A stretch of 64,000 bases of DNA, taken from the NCBI GenBank assembly GCA_910573745.1, contig CAJSYI010000003.1, forward strand, positions 62,001 to 126,000, in the 5' to 3' direction. The notes beneath the pieces were generated by a model. It ran no database searches. It worked only from the letters and a program-made list of their open reading frames with translations, and was not told where the DNA came from. The DNA comes from Muribaculaceae bacterium. Its GTDB lineage: Bacteria > Bacteroidota > Bacteroidia > Bacteroidales > Muribaculaceae. The position numbers and the translations under genes were made by a program. Below are positions 1 to 7,852 of this stretch, piece by piece (within the stretch, counting starts at the first letter, position 1; every line of letters starts with the position of its first letter).

Positions 1-266
1 CCTCCGGCAAGAGCAGCCCGGCTTTCCGAACCCATATCGGCTTTGTGGGTCAACCCCGGCTCACGGAAATGCACCTGGTCGTCAATCACACCAGGCATAA
101 TCATCTTGTTCTTCAGGTCAACCGTCTCCCTCGAATCTTCAATCATTTCGGGTGAAGGCTCACCTTCGCCTACGGCTGAAATAAGTTCCCCTTTGATTGC
201 CACGAAACCGTGGAAGCTACGGCCCCCATTCACCACAGTGGCATTGTGGAAAAGAATATCGTTCAT
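1..266 (-). CDS. pyrC: Dihydroorotase, N-terminal part (runs off the window)
   Basis: Dihydroorotase closes carbamoyl-aspartate to dihydroorotate in pyrimidine synthesis. Only the first 88 codons are present. The reading shows the start of an amidohydrolase: a small N-terminal beta domain, then [14 protein letters not shown], which carries the metal-binding H-x-R pair of class I dihydroorotases, followed by [17 protein letters not shown]. The ATG at 266 lies 31 bases after the stop of the upstream glycosyltransferase, so the two genes are probably cotranscribed. A hydantoinase-like protein is less likely because the HFREPG block is the dihydroorotase form. The rest of the gene lies to the left of the window. 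Confidence 0.88.
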   Translation of the reverse strand, partial: MNDILFHNATVVNGGRSFHGFVAIKGELISAVGEGEPSPEMIEDSRETVDLKNKMIMPGVIDDQVHFREPGLTHKADMGSESRAALAG

Positions 267-296
267 GTCCAAATTATGAAAAATGAATGCGCAATG

Positions 297-1022
297 TCAG
301 AATCTGCTTGCCAAGCTCTTGAGGCGCAATTTAATGACCCCCAGCACCGCCTCACCGAATATGCTCCCGTTCATCTTCGATGTGCCAAGAACACGATTGA
401 TGAACACTATCGGAACTTCCACAATCCTGAACCCCTTGAGATGAGCCTTGAACTTCATCTCAATCTGGAAAGCATATCCCTTGAATTCAATGTCGTCGAG
501 ACCGATGTTTTCAAGCACCCGGCGACGATAACACACAAACCCAGCAGTCGTGTCCCTAAGCTTCATTCCGGTAACAATACGCACGTACGCCGACGCATAG
601 TAAGACATAAGCACCCGTCCCATAGGCCAGTTCACCACGTTCACACCGGTTATGTAGCGTGAGCCGATGGCGACATCGGCCCCTTCTTCCTTACAGGCCC
701 GGTATAGCTTCATAAGGTCTTTAGGATTGTGGGAAAAGTCGGCGTCCATCTCTATGACATATTCATATCCTTGCGCCAACGCCCACTTGAAACCATGTAT
801 GTAAGCAGTGCCCAGACCGAGCTTCCCTCTGCGTTCTTCAAGGAATATGCGCTCCGGATACACCCGCATCGCATCGCGCACAGCAGCAGCCGTCCCGTCG
901 GGGGAATTATCATCGACCACCAGCACGTCGAATCTGACCGGAAGCGACATCACGGTCTCAAGCATCTTCGAGATGTTCTCTATCTCGTTGAATGTGGGAA
1001 TTATAACAACGACATCTTGCAT
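297..1022 (-). CDS. Polyprenol-phosphate mannosyltransferase-like GT2 glycosyltransferase
   Basis: The 241-residue protein matches the soluble DPM1-like branch of GT2. It has IIPTFNEIENI near residue 8, VVDDNSPDGTA at about 35-45, the metal-binding DADFSHNP at about 93-100, and the late TTAGFVCYRR and KGYAFQIEM blocks. Such enzymes move mannose or another sugar from a nucleotide sugar to a polyprenyl phosphate at the inner face of the inner membrane. No transmembrane tail is seen, unlike the longer DPM1/GtrB forms. It is followed by pyrC after 30 bases. The exact donor sugar cannot be told from sequence. Confidence 0.85.
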   Translation of the reverse strand: MQDVVVIIPTFNEIENISKMLETVMSLPVRFDVLVVDDNSPDGTAAAVRDAMRVYPERIFLEERRGKLGLGTAYIHGFKWALAQGYEYVIEMDADFSHNPKDLMKLYRACKEEGADVAIGSRYITGVNVVNWPMGRVLMSYYASAYVRIVTGMKLRDTTAGFVCYRRRVLENIGLDDIEFKGYAFQIEMKFKAHLKGFRIVEVPIVFINRVLGTSKMNGSIFGEAVLGVIKLRLKSLASRF

Positions 1023-1054
1023 TATTTCATTTGTGCCAAATGAACACTACGGTG

Positions 1055-1087
1055 CAAAGATAGCAATTTTGACCAAAATATCGGCAA
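1055..1087 (-). promoter_or_regulatory. Likely promoter of the GT2 gene
   Basis: On the minus strand TATCTTTG (1055-1062) fits the Bacteroidetes -7 box TAnnTTTG. A TTG (1085-1087) lies 22 bases upstream as a weak -33 box. It is placed about 30 bases before the ATG at 1022. Confidence 0.45.
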
Positions 1088-1096
1088 TAAAACGGT

Positions 1097-2080
1097 CTAA
1101 AAAACGATATTGTATTTTTTCAATACTTCAATGGGATGATATGAACGCTTTGCCTGCCGCAGCCCTTCATCTCCTCCGTCATCCTCACGGTTGACATACA
1201 CCAGCTCCGGATGCAGTTCAAGCATGCGCGAAGCAAAAGCCTTGTTGACGGCCTCATAGCTGCCGTTGGTATTACGTGTTGCCTTTTCGATATGGACATA
1301 CAAAGTATCACCTTTTATGTCTCCTATGGAAAATCCTACCGTGCGGCCGCCTGATTCAAGGATTATGCCCTCAAGATGCCTGTCGCCTTGGGCAACATAA
1401 TTTATCATCTTACGCGTCAGGCAACTCTCTATCATCTCCATAGGAGCTCCGTCTGCTTCAGCATCATATGTTTCCATAAAACGCATAGCCTTTGAAGCAT
1501 TTTCCGATGTCAGGGCCTTCACCTCAGCATCAGGGTTTTCTGCAATGAACTTATTGATATGATTGCGTTTCTTGCCCAACTTCTTACCTTTTAAAGAAGC
1601 CAACGCCTCTATGGGATACATATAGTCTCCCCAATATTCCAAGAGACTTATCTTCTTAGGATTCAGCAACCTGAAAGCTTCCACAGCATATTCAGGTATG
1701 GCGGAAAACACCATCTCAATACCGTTCTCACGGCAGTATCCGGCTATGAGTCCCACTGCCTCCGAAAACGGCAAAGCCCCTATTGGCAGAGAAAACGCAG
1801 GAAGAGAGGTGTTGTCTTCAACAAGACCCTTTATGAACAAGGTGTCGCGGTAAATGCAGTATTCATACTTGAAATAGTCCACCCACATAAGCAGACCCCC
1901 ATAAGAGAAATCCGTGGTGCGTCCATTCTCCTTTTCAAAGAAAGGCATAATACCATCCATCGCCTCCTGTGTAACAGGCAAAAAATGCAACGGAGATTCT
2001 GTTAAACCGGAAGCCTCCGACTCCTGAGCCGGGGACAATACTGTATTTGCGACTGCCGTATCCATATATATTATATGCAA
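1097..2080 (-). CDS. DUF2156 (phosphatidylglycerol lysyltransferase C-terminal-like) protein
   Basis: The 327-residue protein has the two-lobed GNAT-like layout of the DUF2156 family: a first half with FFEKENGRTTDFSYGGLLMW, and a second half with KGKKLGKKRNHINKF at about 163-177 and YVNREDDGGDEGLRQAK near residue 300. The family is related to the C-terminal catalytic domain of MprF-type aminoacyl-phosphatidylglycerol synthases. There is no membrane flippase domain here, so this is the stand-alone form, whose substrate is not settled. Translation may start at the ATG at 2080 or at a second ATG five codons on. It is one of only two intact genes in the window ending in TAG. It is divergent from sodB. 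Confidence 0.8.
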   Translation of the reverse strand: MHIIYMDTAVANTVLSPAQESEASGLTESPLHFLPVTQEAMDGIMPFFEKENGRTTDFSYGGLLMWVDYFKYEYCIYRDTLFIKGLVEDNTSLPAFSLPIGALPFSEAVGLIAGYCRENGIEMVFSAIPEYAVEAFRLLNPKKISLLEYWGDYMYPIEALASLKGKKLGKKRNHINKFIAENPDAEVKALTSENASKAMRFMETYDAEADGAPMEMIESCLTRKMINYVAQGDRHLEGIILESGGRTVGFSIGDIKGDTLYVHIEKATRNTNGSYEAVNKAFASRMLELHPELVYVNREDDGGDEGLRQAKRSYHPIEVLKKYNIVF

Positions 2081-2115
2081 TTCATGTTTTTCTTATACTA
2101 CAATCCGTGCCAATC

Positions 2116-2177
2116 CAATGTTCATTACTTAAAAACGGAGCAAACCAATGAACATTGAACCACTCAAACCGTTTTTA
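2116..2177. promoter_or_regulatory. Two interlocked perfect inverted repeats before sodB
   Basis: CAATGTTCATT (2116-2126) pairs with AATGAACATTG (2147-2157). TAAAAACGG (2130-2138), which lies in the loop of the first pair, pairs with CCGTTTTTA (2169-2177) beyond it. The order arm1-arm2-arm1'-arm2' is that of an H-type pseudoknot with stems of 11 and 9 base pairs and connecting segments of 3, 8 and 11 nt. It lies 28 bases before the sodB ATG, so in RNA it would be part of the sodB leader. It could instead be a pair of DNA operators. I found no clear TAnnTTTG box nearby. Confidence 0.5.
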
Positions 2178-2205
2178 TTAGAGTAAAACATAAACAGAAA
2201 AAAAT

Positions 2206-2784
2206 ATGAAATTCACACAACCAAAACTGCCGTACACGCCAGACGCATTGGCTCCGGTGATTTCTCAGAATACGATAGAGTATCACTACGGCAAACACGA
2301 AAAGACATATATCGACAATCTCAATTCACTGATTGAGGGGAGCGAATATCAGGACATGTCTCTTGAAGACATCATTGTCAAAAGCGACGGGAAGATATTC
2401 AACAACGCGTCGCAAGCCTGGAACCATATCTTTTATTTCTTCCAGTTCGCTCCCGACGGACTCAAAGAGCCGGGAGGAGAACTGCGCAAGAAAATCGAGG
2501 AACAGTTCGGTTCGCTCGATGAGTTCAAGAAGAAATTCGAGGAGGCCGGTGCGACATTGTTCGGTTCAGGATGGGTATGGCTGTCAACCGACAGAAACGG
2601 CAAGCTATTCATCACCCAGGGCAGCAACGCGTCAAATCCGCTGACACAAGGATTACAGCCCTTGCTCACTTTTGATGTCTGGGAACACGCGTACTATCTT
2701 GATTATCAAAACCGCCGCGCCGACTACCTGCATAAGCTTTGGGACATAGTGGACTGGTCGGTGATTGAGATGCGATTCAGCTAA
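2206..2784 (+). CDS. sodB: Iron (or cambialistic) superoxide dismutase
   Basis: This 192-residue enzyme turns superoxide into peroxide and oxygen in the cytoplasm. All metal ligands are visible: His27 in EYHYGKHEKTY, His74 in WNHIFYF, and Asp157 and His161 in TFDVWEHAYYLDYQN. The length and the YHYGKHEKTY block are typical of Fe/Mn SODs, and FFQF after His74 favours the iron type. Related Bacteroidales enzymes can use either metal, so the metal is inferred. The gene stands alone, with a strong terminator after it and the interlocked inverted repeats before it. Confidence 0.95.
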   Translation: MKFTQPKLPYTPDALAPVISQNTIEYHYGKHEKTYIDNLNSLIEGSEYQDMSLEDIIVKSDGKIFNNASQAWNHIFYFFQFAPDGLKEPGGELRKKIEEQFGSLDEFKKKFEEAGATLFGSGWVWLSTDRNGKLFITQGSNASNPLTQGLQPLLTFDVWEHAYYLDYQNRRADYLHKLWDIVDWSVIEMRFS

Positions 2785-2815
2785 AAGAAGGAAAACAAAA
2801 AATCCAAACATAAAG

Positions 2816-2856
2816 ACAAGAGGGTCAACCTAGGTAAAAACGGTTAACCCTCTTGT
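2816..2856. terminator. Bidirectional terminator between sodB and hutH
   Basis: A 15-base-pair stem with one mismatch (2816-2830 with 2842-2856) and an 11-base loop separates the two convergent genes. A-rich sequence lies to the left and TTATTTA to the right. Confidence 0.8.
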
Positions 2857-2873
2857 TATTTACGATTCACGAT

Positions 2874-4385
2874 TCAGCACTTTTCTATCTCCACGTTGAA
2901 ACCGTCGAGGAAGCGCATAGTAGCAGTGATGTAGTCGGTCATGACCACGTCTTCGTCCACAAAAGGCACGCATTCGCGGTATGCCTTCATAACGCTCTCT
3001 ATATAGGGAGACGACTGCAGCGGACGGCGGAAGTCAATGCCCTGAGCAGCATTCATAAGCTCTATGGCCGCAATGTACTTGAGGTTGGCGATGATTTTAT
3101 GGAGCTTGGTGGCTGCATTCGCACCCATCGACACAAGATCCTCCTGCCCGTTGGAGCTTACGATGCTGTCGCATGACGCCGGCCATGCGTACATCTTGTT
3201 CTGGCTCACCATCGATGCCGCAGCATACTGGGGAATCATAAAGCCGGAATTGAGGCCCGGATGTGCCACAAGGAACTCCGGAAGGCCACGGAATCCCATG
3301 ATAAGCTGTGCAACACGGCGCTCAGAGATGTTTCCAAGCTCATGGAGCGCAATGCCCATATAGTCGAACACGAGAGCTATCGGTTCACCGTGGAAATTGC
3401 CGCCGCTCACCACAAGGTCTTCATCCGGGAAGACTGTGGGATTGTCGGTTACTGAGTTGATTTCTGTGTGAAGCACCTCTGTAACATGATACATAGCATC
3501 TTTCACCGCGCCATGTACCTGCGGAATGCAACGGAACGAATAGGGATCCTGCACGTGAGCCTTCTCCCGCTTTATTATTTCAGAGCCTTCGAGGAGCTGA
3601 CGGAACACCTTGCCGGTCTCAATCTGTCCGCGATGGGGACGAACCTGCTGGATGCAGTCCCAGAACGGTTCGATGCGTCCGTCGAAAGCCTCAAGCGACA
3701 TCGCACCGAAAAGGTCGAAACAGTTGACCATATGCCAACCGTCTATAAGGGCCTTGATTCCGTTGGCACTCATGAACTGAGTGCCGTTGAGCAACGCAAG
3801 ACCTTCCTTAGATTTAAGCTTGATGGGATTCCAGCCGAATATGTTCAGAGCCTCCTTGCCTTTTATCACCTTGTTCTTGTAGCATACCTCACCTTCGCCG
3901 ATGAGCGGAAGGAAAAGGTTGGCAAGCGGAGCAAGGTCGCCCGACGCTCCAAGCGACCCACGGTCATAGACCATCGGAAGCACATCGTTGTTGTAGAAGT
4001 CAAGGATGCGTTCCACAGTTTCCACCTGTACGCCGCTGAAACCCATAGACAGGGCATGTGCCTTGAGGAGAAGCATCAGTTTTACCACAACCTTGTCAAC
4101 AGGCACACCTACTGAACATGAGTGGCTCTTCACGAGGTTTTCCTGAAGCGTGGAAAGCTCTTCACGCGAGATATGCTTGTTGCAGAGTGAGCCGAAGCCG
4201 GTCGTTACGCCGTAGATGGGCACGGTGTTCTCGTCAGTCTTGCGGTCAAGGAATTCGCGGCACTTGGTTATCTTTGCACGAGCCTCATCGGAAAGGACGA
4301 GCTTCGTGTTGTCATTGAGTATGCGCTCTATCAGATCGTAGGTAAGTTCCGACGAACCGATTGCATAAGTTTCGAGTCTGTTCAT
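2874..4385 (-). CDS. hutH: Histidine ammonia-lyase
   Basis: HutH removes ammonia from histidine to give urocanate, the first step of histidine use. Read from the ATG at 4385 the protein has 503 residues, the normal family length. Ala147-Ser148-Gly149, inside GSLGASGDLAPLA, forms the MIO electrophile. TTGFGSLCNK, the SVTDNPTVFPDE block and the SNGQEDLVSMG block are also family signatures. An open frame extends 16 codons further upstream to 4433, but that stretch overlaps the end of hutI and lacks family similarity. It is the last gene of hutU-hutI-hutH, 25 bases after hutI. Confidence 0.96.
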   Translation of the reverse strand: MNRLETYAIGSSELTYDLIERILNDNTKLVLSDEARAKITKCREFLDRKTDENTVPIYGVTTGFGSLCNKHISREELSTLQENLVKSHSCSVGVPVDKVVVKLMLLLKAHALSMGFSGVQVETVERILDFYNNDVLPMVYDRGSLGASGDLAPLANLFLPLIGEGEVCYKNKVIKGKEALNIFGWNPIKLKSKEGLALLNGTQFMSANGIKALIDGWHMVNCFDLFGAMSLEAFDGRIEPFWDCIQQVRPHRGQIETGKVFRQLLEGSEIIKREKAHVQDPYSFRCIPQVHGAVKDAMYHVTEVLHTEINSVTDNPTVFPDEDLVVSGGNFHGEPIALVFDYMGIALHELGNISERRVAQLIMGFRGLPEFLVAHPGLNSGFMIPQYAAASMVSQNKMYAWPASCDSIVSSNGQEDLVSMGANAATKLHKIIANLKYIAAIELMNAAQGIDFRRPLQSSPYIESVMKAYRECVPFVDEDVVMTDYITATMRFLDGFNVEIEKC

Positions 4386-4410
4386 ATCGTTATTGTTATT
4401 ATAATCTAAA

Positions 4411-5673
4411 TCAGGGATTCTCACATACCACACGACCGCCGAAGATGGTGGTCTTTACGCAGTTCATGCCGACGTAATAAGGCAGAATGTTGATATTGTC
4501 TGTATTGAGCATCACGAAGTCTGCACGCTTCCCTTTTTCTATGGAACCTATTTCATCTGCTCTGCCTATGGCGGCGGCTCCATTGAGGGTCAATGCAGTT
4601 ATTGTCTCCTCTATGCTCATCTTCATATAGATGCACGCAAGGGCAATCGACAGCGGTATGGAGCCGCTGAAGCATGAACCGGGATTAAGGTCAGTGGCGA
4701 GGGCCACTGCCGCACCTGCATCTATGAATTTGCGTGCCGGCGCATAAGGTTCTTTCAGTGTGAAAGCTGTAAGCGGCAGGAGAGTGGCCACAACGCCGGC
4801 CTTGGCCATAGCTTCCACACCGGCATCGCTCACATGAAGAAGATGGTCGGCAGAAAGAGCACCGAGTTCAGCAGCGAGCTCCGCACCTCCGAGCTGCACT
4901 ATCTCGTCCGCATGGAGCTTGAGCTTGTAACCCATATCTTTGGCGGCTTTGAGAAGACGACGCGACTCCTCAATCTCAAACACGTTCTTCTCACAGAATA
5001 TGTCGCAACAGTCTGCCATCTCCCTGAAACGCGGAAGCATCTCTTTTATGATGAGATCCACATATTCATCCGTGTGTCCGGCATATTCCTTAGGCACCGC
5101 ATGCGCCCCCAGAAAAGTGGAAACGATACGAATCGGCTGCCCGTCTTTGTCGGCCAGACGCCTGATGGCTCTGAGCATCTTTTCTTCTGTCTCAGCGTCA
5201 AGCCCGTAGCCGCTCTTTGCCTCAACTGTGGTAACACCCATAGAAGACATACGGTCAAGGAACCATTGGGCGCGGTTGACGAGTTCATCCTCAGAAGTGG
5301 CTCTTGTGGCATTGACAGTGCTTTGGATTCCTCCTCCACGCTGCATGATCGACATATACGTGTCGCCTTTGAGACGCCACTCGAATTCGTCTGGACGGAA
5401 GCCGCCGAAAATCAAGTGCGTATGGCTGTCAACGAATCCAGGCAGCAAAGCACGTCCCTCGGCATCAATAAAGGAAATATCACTTTTATCCTTCTTGTAT
5501 TCAGCCATCAGGTCTTGTGCATCGGCTCTCGGGCCTACATATTCTATCAATCCGTCGCGCACTATCACGCACCCGTCTTTGATGGTAGTGAGCCGGGACA
5601 TCGCATCCCCCTTGCAGGCTGAATGCCCACAAGGAGTTACGATGGTCGCATGGTCAATTATCATATTGCCCAT
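4411..5673 (-). CDS. hutI: Imidazolonepropionase
   Basis: This 420-residue amidohydrolase opens the imidazolone ring to give N-formimino-glutamate, the third step of histidine degradation. Visible signatures are LPGFVDSHTHLIFGG (first metal histidines), AKSGYGLDAETE, KLHADEIVQLGGAELA, SADHLLH, and LATDLNPGS with its metal-binding aspartate. It starts only 4 bases after the hutU stop, so the genes are one transcript. Its product, formiminoglutamate, needs FtcD/FchA or HutF/HutG to be used further, and none of those genes is in this cluster. Confidence 0.96.
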   Translation of the reverse strand: MGNMIIDHATIVTPCGHSACKGDAMSRLTTIKDGCVIVRDGLIEYVGPRADAQDLMAEYKKDKSDISFIDAEGRALLPGFVDSHTHLIFGGFRPDEFEWRLKGDTYMSIMQRGGGIQSTVNATRATSEDELVNRAQWFLDRMSSMGVTTVEAKSGYGLDAETEEKMLRAIRRLADKDGQPIRIVSTFLGAHAVPKEYAGHTDEYVDLIIKEMLPRFREMADCCDIFCEKNVFEIEESRRLLKAAKDMGYKLKLHADEIVQLGGAELAAELGALSADHLLHVSDAGVEAMAKAGVVATLLPLTAFTLKEPYAPARKFIDAGAAVALATDLNPGSCFSGSIPLSIALACIYMKMSIEETITALTLNGAAAIGRADEIGSIEKGKRADFVMLNTDNINILPYYVGMNCVKTTIFGGRVVCENP

Positions 5674-5677
5674 ACTT

Positions 5678-7678
5678 TTACTTCTTTATAAGTTCATTAA
5701 GATACGCTTCATCGGCTATGAACGGTTCTGTGATCATAAAGCCGTTGTCGCCCTGTGTCTCGTTCCATTCTTTCACGGTTGACATCGCGTTCTCGTTGCG
5801 GGCCCATGAACGACGGGCAACGCCGCCCATCACATCCCAAAGCATAGCTTTCTTAAGGATTTCATCCACACGTTCAGAGCCGTCGCACACCATACCGAAG
5901 CCACCATTGATAGACTTGCCGATTCCGACTCCACCGCCGTTGTGCAAAGCCACAAGGCTCATGCCGCGTGCGCAGTTTCCTGCAAAACACTGTATGGCCA
6001 TATCAGCCATGACATTAGAACCGTCTTTGATGTTGGAGGTTTCACGGAAAGGCGAATCGGTGCCGCTCACGTCATGATGGTCGCGCCCAAGCATGATCGG
6101 GCCTACTTCCCCATTGCGTACCATTTCATTGAACTTTAACGCTATCTTCAGACGACCCATAGCATCCTGATAAAGGATACGGCACTGCGTTCCTACTACA
6201 AGCGCGTTCTTTTCCGCATCACGGATCCAATTGTAGTTGTCGCGATCCTGATAGCGTCGGTTCGGGTCTATGCATTCCATAGCGGCACGGTCGGTCTTGA
6301 CAAGGTCTTCGTGCTTTCCGGAAAGACATGCCCAACGGAAAGGCCCGTAGCCGAAGTCAAACAGCCGGGGACCCATAATGTCTTCAACATAGGAAGGCCA
6401 GATGAATCCATCCTTCTCATCAATGCCATTGCGCGAAATCTCTTTCACACCCGCATCGTAGATCGCCTTCATGAAAGAGTTGCCATAATCGAAGAAATAA
6501 GTCCCTTTGGCAACGAGCTTCTTGATGGCCTCGAAATGACGGCGGAGAGAAGTGTCCACCTGACGGCGGAATTCTTCCGGGTCACTGTGCAGAAGCTCTG
6601 TGCGCTGCTCAAAAGATATTCCTGCCGGGCAGTAACCGCCTTCATATACAGCATGACAGCTCGTCTGGTCGCTGAGGAGTTCGATGTGGATGCCACGCTC
6701 TACCGCATACTCAAGAAGATCAACCACATTGCCGTGATAAGCGATTGAAAGAGGCTCTTTATTCTGCTTAGCCTCCTCTGCCCAGGCAAAGGCCTCGGGT
6801 ATGCTGTCCGTGACTTTCTGCACCCATCCCTGGCTATGGCGTGTCTCTATGCGGGAAGCGTCCACCTCTGCCGTTATTGAAGCTGCGCCGGCTATGTCTG
6901 CGGCCTTAGGCTGAGCGCCGCTCATGCCTCCAAGGCCGGAAGAGATGAAGAGGTGGCCACGAAGATCGCCATCGTCTGGGATGCCGAGCTTCATACGGCC
7001 CGCATTGAGAAGAGTATTGAAAGTGCCGTGAACGATGCCCTGAGGGCCGATGTACATCCAGCCTCCGGCAGTCATCTGCCCATAGTTGGCCACACCCATC
7101 TGCATAGCCTCATGCCAATCGTGGAGATTGTCGAACATACCGACCATCATGGCATTTGTGATGATTACACGGGGAGCGTCTTTGCGCGAGGGGAAAAGCC
7201 CAAGCGGATGTCCCGACTCCACTACAAGAGTCTGCTCATCGGTCATCTCCTCAAGATACTTCATAATCAGGCGGTACTGAAGCCAGTTCTGGCACACCTG
7301 TCCAGTCTCACCATAAGTTACAAGTTCATAAGGATAAAGAGCCACATCGAAGTCCAGGTTGTTGTCAATCATCACCTGAAAAGCCTTGCCGGCTATGCAT
7401 TTGCCTTTGTATTCATCGATAGGTTTGCCTTTGATCTGCCCCTCCGGACGCCAACGGTAAGCATATATGCGTCCACGAGTGCGGAGCTCTTCAAGAAATT
7501 CCGGAGCCACCTGCTCGTGAATCTCTTCTGGAAGATAGCGCAAGGCATTCTTGAGCGCAGTTACGGTCTTTTCAGGCGTAAGGGTGTATCCCCGGTCAGG
7601 CGCGCGGCGGATTCCCTCTTTGAATTCCGGCATTGCTGGTATTTCAGCCGAAAGGAGGATTCTTTTGTCAGATTTCAT
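5678..7678 (-). CDS. hutU: Urocanate hydratase (long form)
   Basis: HutU adds water to urocanate using tightly bound NAD as an electrophile. The 666-residue reading from the ATG at 7678 is the long form, over 100 residues longer than the roughly 550-residue proteobacterial enzymes. Signatures include WMYIGPQGIVHGT, FISSGLGGMSGAQPKAA (NAD-binding), YHGNVVDLLEY, and the late LGRDHHDVSGTDSPFRET and LHNGGGVGIGKSINGG blocks. The frame is open to 7735, but the -7 promoter box lies at 7723-7730, so the start at 7678 is preferred. It is the first gene of the hut operon. Confidence 0.95.
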   Translation of the reverse strand: MKSDKRILLSAEIPAMPEFKEGIRRAPDRGYTLTPEKTVTALKNALRYLPEEIHEQVAPEFLEELRTRGRIYAYRWRPEGQIKGKPIDEYKGKCIAGKAFQVMIDNNLDFDVALYPYELVTYGETGQVCQNWLQYRLIMKYLEEMTDEQTLVVESGHPLGLFPSRKDAPRVIITNAMMVGMFDNLHDWHEAMQMGVANYGQMTAGGWMYIGPQGIVHGTFNTLLNAGRMKLGIPDDGDLRGHLFISSGLGGMSGAQPKAADIAGAASITAEVDASRIETRHSQGWVQKVTDSIPEAFAWAEEAKQNKEPLSIAYHGNVVDLLEYAVERGIHIELLSDQTSCHAVYEGGYCPAGISFEQRTELLHSDPEEFRRQVDTSLRRHFEAIKKLVAKGTYFFDYGNSFMKAIYDAGVKEISRNGIDEKDGFIWPSYVEDIMGPRLFDFGYGPFRWACLSGKHEDLVKTDRAAMECIDPNRRYQDRDNYNWIRDAEKNALVVGTQCRILYQDAMGRLKIALKFNEMVRNGEVGPIMLGRDHHDVSGTDSPFRETSNIKDGSNVMADMAIQCFAGNCARGMSLVALHNGGGVGIGKSINGGFGMVCDGSERVDEILKKAMLWDVMGGVARRSWARNENAMSTVKEWNETQGDNGFMITEPFIADEAYLNELIKK

Positions 7679-7722
7679 ATATATGGTTTCTGTTATACTT
7701 TTCTGTGTCAGATTCAATGATG

Positions 7723-7753
7723 CAAAATTACTCAATTATAAGAAATCTCGCAA
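7723..7753 (-). promoter_or_regulatory. hut operon promoter
   Basis: Minus-strand TAATTTTG (7723-7730) fits TAnnTTTG, with TTG (7751-7753) 20 bases upstream. It predicts a transcript start near 7716, about 40 bases before the hutU ATG at 7678. Confidence 0.6.
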
Positions 7754-7756
7754 GAA

Positions 7757-7795
7757 AAAGCCGCCAAATCTCCTTTTCAGAAGACCTGCGGCTTT
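7757..7795 (-). terminator. Terminator of the glycogen operon
   Basis: Reading the minus strand, AAAGCCGC and GCGGCTTT (arms 7788-7795 and 7757-7764) form an 8-pair stem that runs into a short T tract. It lies downstream of glgP and just before the hut promoter. Confidence 0.6.
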
Positions 7796-7852
7796 ATCTT
7801 TACCCCCGATGTTGTCTATGGACGTGTTTCGGAGTTATTCTCCAAGATTCGG

